Positions 30,388 to 35,705 of a DNA stretch of 35,705 bases are shown piece by piece. The notes under the pieces were generated by a model. That model ran no database searches. It saw only the letters and a program-made list of their open reading frames with translations, and was not told where the DNA came from. Source of the DNA: a virus; the IMG/VR virus record IMGVR_UViG_3300048548_000283, positions 1-35,705 of that record. The stretch is one strand, 5' to 3'. A program made the translations under genes and the position numbers. How positions within the stretch are numbered: the stretch's first letter is position 1; each line of letters starts with the position of its first letter.

Positions 30388-31877
30388 CGTTTACCACCCT
30401 GCAAGGCGTCTAACCTCATAATGCCCACACGCCAATCCGCAGCCTCAACGCCCTCAACCCTCATGCGAACTTGACGCCCTTGGAAACGTACAGATGTTGG
30501 GTTGGCCGTTGCAAATGGACCCTTTTCTGTTTCGCTGCCATTTGGAAAATTTCTAACTTTAAATTTCAACCTAACATCACCCTGATTTTTTTCATCAGGG
30601 ATTACCTTTTTAACTTTAATCAAACGATCCCCAGAGCCTATTGCAATTGGGCCAGTTTCCGCGAAAGGCGTCGCGCTGTCGTAGTTAAATCCAACCTCAT
30701 GCTCGTAAACAATTGCATCTGATTTAACCATTAACGGCAAGCGAAATACGCCACGGTCAATGCCAGAAGTTCTGTCGATATTTCCAGTTGACCAAATGTT
30801 TTCTAGGTAGTCGTAAACCACGTACTTGTCACATTCGCTTGAGCCTTGAGATTGATAAAACCACCAAATCTCGTTCCACTGGCTGTTAACCATTGCCTGC
30901 ACTTTTGAAGCCTGGTCGTAATTAATATCTGAGAAAACAAGATCAGCAACTGAACATGGTATTTCTTGAACAGCGCCGCCAGAGTACAAGAAAAACCCGC
31001 GCTTACCCATCCATATCACACCTACATCAACTGACGCGTAAGCCCCGGCGCTGATAATTCCGCAAGATGTGCCAACCCTAGAAAAACCGAAAACAAAGGG
31101 TGGCCCTTGATAGGTCATAGTGTGCACATCTTGGTCAGTTAACAGCAAGGACTGACCTCTGGTTTTTACTCCCGCTAACAAAGTTCCGTTGGTTTGTAGC
31201 TCAATATCTCCCGCCTGATTGCTAGCCGCAGCCGTCCAGGTGTTGTAATCCTCTTGATCCGAAAACTGTACTTTACGCGGATTTCCTCCGGCACCCAACG
31301 CAACTAAAAACCTTTCTTCGGTAACGAATAACGCCTGGTTATTGGTTGGTGCGTTTGTGATAGTTGCGGCGTTGTTGCTAGTGTTTAAATCCCAATACAA
31401 AAGCTTGCCGTCATCGCTAGAACACGCGACCAATTGCTCACCCCAATTGTCTAAGCTCCACGTTGTAGCCCTCAAAATTGACCCTAAGTCTGGACGTGCC
31501 ACGCCCCAACCAAACAAGCCCCAACCGCCCGAACCCCAACCAGTGTTAACTGTCGCATCAACGCGGCCAGTAGTAAACGTGCCGGGCGTTATGTCGTGGG
31601 TTACTGAGCTTTCGAGCATTGCAGTAAGTTTATTGTGGCTGCCGAACGCGGCGTATCTGTTTCCATTGTTTGCAACCCACGCGTGGACGCCGCGAACGAC
31701 ACCGCCAGAATTAACAGACGTGTTATCGCTTTGAGAGCGTGGCCTCCAACCACCAACAGGCCTTAATGCATCCTCATGCCAACGTACTAGGTTTACATCT
31801 CGCCATCTGCCTTGAGACATATATTCAGTTCCGTTGGCGTACTGTCCTTTGGGTATGTTGAGTGGCACTAAAGGCAT
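30384..31877 (-). CDS. Tail nozzle / stabilisation protein (P22 gp10-like)
   Basis: 497 residues. The sequence is beta-propeller-like with repeated Trp-rich blades: YMSQGRWRDVNLVRWHEDAL, then RPVGGWRPR; NRYAAFGSHNKL; WGLFGWG; ERFLVALGAGGNPRKVQFSD; LLLTDQDVHTMTYQGPPFVF; GVIWMGKRGFFLYSGG. This order is characteristic of the nozzle proteins that plug podovirus tails (P22 gp10 family). It would cap the adaptor ring and hold the fibres. It lies next to fibre genes. Four-base overlap with the gene at 30387. Confidence 0.8.
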   Translation of the reverse strand: MPLVPLNIPKGQYANGTEYMSQGRWRDVNLVRWHEDALRPVGGWRPRSQSDNTSVNSGGVVRGVHAWVANNGNRYAAFGSHNKLTAMLESSVTHDITPGTFTTGRVDATVNTGWGSGGWGLFGWGVARPDLGSILRATTWSLDNWGEQLVACSSDDGKLLYWDLNTSNNAATITNAPTNNQALFVTEERFLVALGAGGNPRKVQFSDQEDYNTWTAAASNQAGDIELQTNGTLLAGVKTRGQSLLLTDQDVHTMTYQGPPFVFGFSRVGTSCGIISAGAYASVDVGVIWMGKRGFFLYSGGAVQEIPCSVADLVFSDINYDQASKVQAMVNSQWNEIWWFYQSQGSSECDKYVVYDYLENIWSTGNIDRTSGIDRGVFRLPLMVKSDAIVYEHEVGFNYDSATPFAETGPIAIGSGDRLIKVKKVIPDEKNQGDVRLKFKVRNFPNGSETEKGPFATANPTSVRFQGRQVRMRVEGVEAADWRVGIMRLDALQGGKR

Positions 31878-31885
31878 GTTTCTTC

Positions 31886-32956
31886 CTACGCTATGGCTAC
31901 ATAAACAAAACGGTGTAAATTTAAATTAATGTAATGACTTTGCCCGTTTATACGAAAGCCGCTAGACGTTGTGGTTACGCCTACGCTGCTATCAATATTT
32001 TCTTCAAAAGTTGTATCTGAAATTAATAAAAATGGGTCACCCCCAAGGCCTGCGTTTCCAATACCTCTTGTGCTGTCCAAAATAACAACTGGCGCTTTTG
32101 CGTCTGAAGCTGCAAGAGAAGTCCCTTTGATCATTATAAAACGCGGAGCGCCATCAAAACCGCAATCAATAATTGGGCCTTGGTCACTATCTCCATCCCC
32201 AACATACGAACCGCAACTGATTAAATTTTTGCCGTTTACTTGCGTGCCACCAGTGGAATGGTGGGCAAAGAAATACCCAATGTAATCATTGCCTGATCCA
32301 TTGCATAATGCGTCATTATTTAACGTAATATTTGTGGCGTCTGGCGCAGTATTGTTAAGCAAACTACTAGTAACTGTAGCAGTATCTTCATCATTCCACG
32401 CGATAGAAAAATCCTGTGGCCTGGCTGCGCCGCCTGCGCCTGCGTTTATTGAATGATGATAACAAGTAAAGTTGCTGTTGGTTGTCTTGTTTTTAATTAT
32501 AAAAAAGGCAGGGGTAGCGCCAAGTCCATGAGCTATGGTTCTTCCGCTAGTTGAATTTCCAGACCACTCAACGATGCTCATAAATTTTGGATGAGCCGCA
32601 AAACTCCAAGCGACGTTATTAATTCCGTTACTATTTACTTCACTGTTTAGGCCAAGATTAAACCCATCAATATTAAACGATGTAACAGTTTGCGTTTCAG
32701 TAAAAGATGAGTTTACGCGGTTAAATCTAAACGCCTTGCCAGTACCTCTTGCGGTATCTTGTAGAAAGTGGTCATTTGTATATTGCGTTTCATTTCTTGC
32801 CTTTATCCACACCAATCCACCACGCTCCGACAAATTAATGCCATTTGTAATAGTTCGTGTACTTGCGCTGCCAGTGTAAAGGGCAGTTGCAAACAAGTCT
32901 GTGTTTGCCACAACCTCGTCTGGCGAAACCATCAGCAATCTTTCCCAGTTCATCAT
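31886..32956 (-). CDS. Tail fibre or receptor-binding protein of the marine DUF7483-like type
   Basis: 356 residues. The features FATALYTGSASTRTITNGIN, then LSERGGLVWIKARNETQYTN and DHFLQDTARGTGKAFRFN, then MSIVEWSGNSTSGRTIAHGL and GATPAFFIIKNK, are a pattern widely seen in marine phage fibres (lectin-like beta-sandwich). The end (SGFRINGQSHYINLNLHRFV then YVAIA) matches too. The start overlaps the previous fibre stop (ATGA); a second ATG follows at once. Probably contacts host surface glycans. Confidence 0.75.
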   Translation of the reverse strand: MMNWERLLMVSPDEVVANTDLFATALYTGSASTRTITNGINLSERGGLVWIKARNETQYTNDHFLQDTARGTGKAFRFNRVNSSFTETQTVTSFNIDGFNLGLNSEVNSNGINNVAWSFAAHPKFMSIVEWSGNSTSGRTIAHGLGATPAFFIIKNKTTNSNFTCYHHSINAGAGGAARPQDFSIAWNDEDTATVTSSLLNNTAPDATNITLNNDALCNGSGNDYIGYFFAHHSTGGTQVNGKNLISCGSYVGDGDSDQGPIIDCGFDGAPRFIMIKGTSLAASDAKAPVVILDSTRGIGNAGLGGDPFLLISDTTFEENIDSSVGVTTTSSGFRINGQSHYINLNLHRFVYVAIA

Positions 32957-33852
32957 TTCAAGTCTGCGCCTGCTCTAAATCCGTAATAAGTCGTACCCCC
33001 ATCGTGCGTGTAAAAAATGTATATATCCACCGCATTAGCCGTTGCTGTCGGCGTTGGCGCAGAGCCGCCTGCCCATTTTACGCTTGCAGGGAAATTTGCG
33101 GCGAATGAGCTTGCACTTGCGTCTTGAACAAGCTTGAGAGTAAAGCCCGATACTTTCCCAGACGCGGCAGGGTTCGTAAATGCAAACGTTGTGTTTTCTG
33201 TGAGTGTATGCCCAAAGTTTGTGCCATCGCGTAAGTTAATCGTGGTCGCTGCGCTTGAAGATGTAACGGCTGTAAATTCTTCATAAACACCATTATCAAA
33301 TGTAACCACACCGTTGGCATCAGCCGTTACCACCTTGCTTGCTTGAGAAGTGCCTAAAGTTGTAATGTCGTTGTAGTTTAGTTCAGCGGCAGTAGCGGTA
33401 ATGCCAAATGACGCAAGCGTTGTCGTGTCAATAATTGATACTACCGCAGCCGCAGCCCCTGCGCCATTGGCGTAAATAATACCAGTTTTACCGTTGCCTA
33501 CCGTAACATTTGCGCCAGAGCCTTGAGAAAATGTGCAATCCTGGCCACTATTATTATCCACGAAATAAAGCTTATCTGCATCGTTGGGGCTGATAGTAAT
33601 TGTGCAAGCCTGAGTAGCGCCGCTTAAAACAAGAACTTTATACATGCCATCGGTTAACGCATCGCCAACAGTGCCATCAGTTGTGTACAGCGTGTGAGCC
33701 GCACCAGAGCTAGATAGATCTATTGTTCCAACGCCGCTAGATGCACGATCTAAGATGTCAAAGTTACGATTTGTAATTTGACCCCATGTATCTGTTTTTT
33801 CGCCATCTGCTATTTTCTCTACAGCGTTATTAAGTGTCCAGGTGCTTGACAT
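32953..33852 (-). CDS. Tail fibre-like protein
   Basis: 299 residues. The start MSSTWTLNNAVEKIADGEKT then DTWGQITNRNFDILDRA is a common fibre N-terminus that probably attaches to the tail, followed by beta-strand-rich Thr/Ser/Ala sequence and a C-terminal region (FTLKLVQDASASSFAANFPA, then VDIYIFYTHDGGTTYYGFRA) typical of phage fibres. A motif copy (33873-33890) lies just before its ribosome site aaagga. Its 3' end overlaps the next fibre gene by 4 bases. Confidence 0.75.
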   Translation of the reverse strand: MSSTWTLNNAVEKIADGEKTDTWGQITNRNFDILDRASSGVGTIDLSSSGAAHTLYTTDGTVGDALTDGMYKVLVLSGATQACTITISPNDADKLYFVDNNSGQDCTFSQGSGANVTVGNGKTGIIYANGAGAAAAVVSIIDTTTLASFGITATAAELNYNDITTLGTSQASKVVTADANGVVTFDNGVYEEFTAVTSSSAATTINLRDGTNFGHTLTENTTFAFTNPAASGKVSGFTLKLVQDASASSFAANFPASVKWAGGSAPTPTATANAVDIYIFYTHDGGTTYYGFRAGADLK

Positions 33853-33872
33853 GATTTAGTCCTTTAACATTG

Positions 33873-33890
33873 TGTATCTGGTACTTGTAT
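33873..33890. repeat. Dispersed motif copy (TGTATCTGGTACTTGTAT)
   Basis: One mismatch to AGTATCTGGTACTTGTAT, in the 60-base gap 33853-33912, 20 bases before the fibre gene start. On the plus strand TTAACA (33864) and TATAAT (33888) are 18 bases apart and overlap it, so a promoter-like pair exists here, facing antisense to the genes. Confidence 0.65.
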
Positions 33891-33912
33891 AATTAATTTC
33901 ACAATACATTTT

Positions 33913-34128
33913 TTATGCAGCTTCGTCTACTTTCTCTAAACTATCCTTGAGCATCTTTACAAATGCGTCTTGGCCTACCTTCAATTGATCTAAATTAAAC
34001 TGCGATGAATTTATTTTTTGTTGCAACGAATTGACGTGGTTTACCATCATTTTTTGCTCATCAGTTAGTTGATCTTCAGTGTATTCTATATCGTCTATTG
34101 TAATTGTAGCCTTTTTATCTTCAGCCAT
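33913..34128 (-). CDS. Small DUF6447-like protein
   Basis: 71 residues: MAEDKKATITIDDIEYTEDQ, then LTDEQKMMVNHVNSLQQKIN and two helices. The pattern (short beta-hairpin, then acidic helix-helix) fits the DUF6447 family of marine phages. No catalytic residues. It is between two fibre-region genes; possibly a fibre-assembly factor. The start is followed by coding with no doubt; upstream gap only 18 bases. Confidence 0.65.
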   Translation of the reverse strand: MAEDKKATITIDDIEYTEDQLTDEQKMMVNHVNSLQQKINSSQFNLDQLKVGQDAFVKMLKDSLEKVDEAA

Positions 34129-34146
34129 TTTTACGTTCCTTCTAAG

Positions 34147-34479
34147 TTATGCAGCCCAAGGTTGCCCCGAGCCTGTGGTTGGTGTTTTCTTGACGGCAAT
34201 ATTATCAGCAATAGCTGTTTCAATTGCGTCCTTGTCTAGCGCAGCTTGCGCCCAAGCAATGCAATTTGCCTCAGTCACATCGTCATATGCAATGAAACCG
34301 CTGCCTGATGCATCTGGTGTATGGCCTGTTGTGCCATATTGACCATCGGTGTAGGTAACAGCGTCATCGCCAGAGCCTACTGTTTCCGTTCCACTACAAC
34401 GCCAGTGGATGACGTTAATGCCACCGTCACTAAGATTGCGCTCTACGGTAGGTATAGTCCACGTATATGTTACAGCCAT
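34147..34479 (-). CDS. Small marine-phage tail-region protein (MAVTYTWTI family)
   Basis: 110 residues. MAVTYTWTIPTVERNLSDGG, then INVIHWRCSGTE, YTDGQYGTTGHTPDA, GFIAYDDVTEANCIAWAQAA, then a C-terminus PTTGSGQPWAA, match a family common beside fibre genes in cyanophages and other marine phages (DUF7936-like by recollection). The role may be fibre assembly or attachment; no enzyme motif. Confidence 0.7.
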   Translation of the reverse strand: MAVTYTWTIPTVERNLSDGGINVIHWRCSGTETVGSGDDAVTYTDGQYGTTGHTPDASGSGFIAYDDVTEANCIAWAQAALDKDAIETAIADNIAVKKTPTTGSGQPWAA

Positions 34480-34489
34480 GATAAATCTC

Positions 34490-35705
34490 CTATATTGCTG
34501 CTATAATAAAGGCTAAGAGTTCGCTGTATCTCACGCCCATTCTAGTTCTTTCTTCGCCAGTTTCTTCATCAGTCCAAGTGCTAGAGATAAACATTGCGTA
34601 ATCCCCTGCGTCTAATCCTTCAGCCTCAAATGCAGCTTGTAAGTCTTGAGCTATAATACCAAAGTGTGTTCTAGCTTCATCGCCTTTCTCAGCTACTTTG
34701 TCCTTCCAACGAAACTTACGCAGCAAACCTTTGGCAGCTACAGCAACTCTTTGCTCTGCATCTGTTAGCTCTGCAATGTCTTGCTTTTCGTTGCGATCAG
34801 ACGTTTGGATTGTACCATTAGTAGCGTAAACGTCATCAAAGCGAGCAGAAGATGTGCCTAAATCAACTGCATCGTCACCCGAAAATGGATAAACAGCGTC
34901 TACAACAGGGCTAAAGCCAAGAGTAGAATTGCCTGTGCCAATGTATATTCTATTACCAGATGCACTCCCAATACTCCCCACTGAAGAGCCGTCTTTGCGG
35001 AAACTTAATATTTCTCCATCTGATGATTTGCGGTTTAAAACTGCAACAGTATCCCCATCTCTGGTTGCTGCCATAAAGCCTGTTGGTTTAGCCTCAAAGC
35101 CTACGGTGGCACTTGAAGCAGCAGTCTTACCCACAAGCAAGTTGCCATCAGAGGTTATGCGCATGGCTTCTGATGTAGCGCCATTGCTAAACGCTATAGC
35201 GGCAGCTGAACTATCGCTGTCTGTGTATGCCTTAAATATTACACGGTCGCCACCAGTACCTACCTCAAGGCGCTTATTGTTAGCTCCTCCAGAGCTTGGA
35301 ACACGGAAAGTTGCTATTGTACTTGCGGTTGATGATACGTCCAAACGAGTGCTAGGCAAAGTCCCAATGCCAACATTTCCGCTGCCATCTATAAGTACAT
35401 CTGTTCTGCCGTCTGTTTCATTTCTAATCCGCAAACCGCTTTCAGATAGTTCAATGTCCATTATGTCGTAGCTATCACGCTCAAAACGCAACCCATTGCC
35501 ACCAGAGCCTTGATCTAAATGCAGTAAAGAAGCGGGCACCGTGCCAATGCCAACATTACCGCTGCTGTCTATGCGCATGCGTTCTGAGCCGTTAGTAGTA
35601 AACAGTAAAGTATTAGCTATACTACCTGTGCTATCAAACCCGACAATCTTTGTTTGGTCACTTACGTCACCAAAATGGAGGACACCTGCGTTAACACCAT
35701 TGTCA
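34490..35705 (-). CDS. Tail fibre/spike protein, C-terminal part with S74 chaperone (runs off the right edge)
   Basis: Open from base 35705 to the stop at 34490. It contains two further DSSGNVGIG/DGSGNVGIG repeats, beta-rich fibre sequence, and a C-terminal peptidase S74 intramolecular chaperone: TSDRNEKQDIAELTDAEQRV, GLLRKFRWKD, HFGIIAQDLQAAFEAEGLDA and MGVRYSELLAFIIAAI. The Ser of the SD pair (codon at 34799-34801) is the usual autocleavage site, which would release about 103 residues after trimerisation. The reading frame joins 1-1516 in register across the end overlap, giving an 861-residue protein. Confidence 0.88.
   Translation of the reverse strand, partial: DNGVNAGVLHFGDVSDQTKIVGFDSTGSIANTLLFTTNGSERMRIDSSGNVGIGTVPASLLHLDQGSGGNGLRFERDSYDIMDIELSESGLRIRNETDGRTDVLIDGSGNVGIGTLPSTRLDVSSTASTIATFRVPSSGGANNKRLEVGTGGDRVIFKAYTDSDSSAAAIAFSNGATSEAMRITSDGNLLVGKTAASSATVGFEAKPTGFMAATRDGDTVAVLNRKSSDGEILSFRKDGSSVGSIGSASGNRIYIGTGNSTLGFSPVVDAVYPFSGDDAVDLGTSSARFDDVYATNGTIQTSDRNEKQDIAELTDAEQRVAVAAKGLLRKFRWKDKVAEKGDEARTHFGIIAQDLQAAFEAEGLDAGDYAMFISSTWTDEETGEERTRMGVRYSELLAFIIAAI
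35580..35705. repeat. Right copy of the 126-bp end repeat
   Basis: Identical to 21-146. It supports circular closure, terminal redundancy or assembly overlap; an internal duplication of a fibre segment is the alternative. Confidence 0.9.

Noticed and set aside
34929-35471. 180-codon + strand frame opposite the fibre C-terminal part
   Set aside because: Antisense of the S74 fibre gene, with low-complexity Pro/Leu/Ser composition.

Overview
The window looks like an essentially complete genome (about 35.6 kb) of a short-tailed (podovirus-like) double-stranded DNA phage, probably infecting a marine Gram-negative bacterium. It encodes a large terminase, a portal, an SU10/DUF5309-type major capsid protein, a P22-like tail nozzle, ejection-type internal proteins and several fibres. 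It has no tape measure, major tail tube or sheath gene. Lysis genes (a GTA-type 3-TM holin, a GH108 endolysin and small membrane proteins) and several small families common in marine viromes support this. No integrase, tRNA, CRISPR, phage RNA polymerase or DNA polymerase was recognised. The host cannot be named from sequence alone; base composition is intermediate rather than AT-rich as in SAR11 phages.

The ends overlap. Bases 21-146 are repeated exactly at 35580-35705, and joining the ends there fuses two open, edge-truncated reading frames in frame into one 861-residue tail fibre with a C-terminal S74 chaperone domain. The molecule therefore probably circularises (circularly permuted, or an assembly overlap), and I read the layout as a circle.

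On the circle there are two divergent transcription units. Both start in a 124-bp region at 12534-12657 and converge at about 16.7 kb. The leftward unit (- strand) reads: RHH regulator, RuvC-like resolvase, PAPS-reductase-like protein, PD-(D/E)XK exonuclease, SSB, ParB-like protein and primase-helicase (12.5-6.8 kb). Next come small genes, including a wHTH protein and a DUF6378-like protein, then TerS and TerL, three tiny basic proteins, the connector/adaptor, and tail proteins and fibre (down to base 1). It continues past the join: fibre C-terminus, fibres, nozzle, ejection proteins, portal, scaffold, capsid, then the lysis cassette, ending at 16733. The rightward unit (+ strand, 12658-16614) holds eleven small genes that look early and regulatory: a CxxC mini-protein, a catalytically degenerate serine-recombinase-like protein, a winged-helix regulator, a LexA-like wHTH protein and unknowns. 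It ends at a strong hairpin terminator.

The most interesting material is regulatory. (i) Arrays of AGACAG repeats with an exact 11-bp period lie in front of two + strand gene groups (12621-12653 and 14534-14577). (ii) A cluster of 13 TACCA/TGGTA half-sites fills the AT-rich gap beside the primase gene (6616-6829). (iii) A 13-bp palindromic motif, AGTATCTGGTACT, is scattered at five loci in seven copies. (iv) A GC-rich, hairpin-bearing 475-bp non-coding gap lies upstream of terS. Together with the degenerate resolvase-like protein these suggest a phage-specific control or replication circuit that standard gene annotation would miss.
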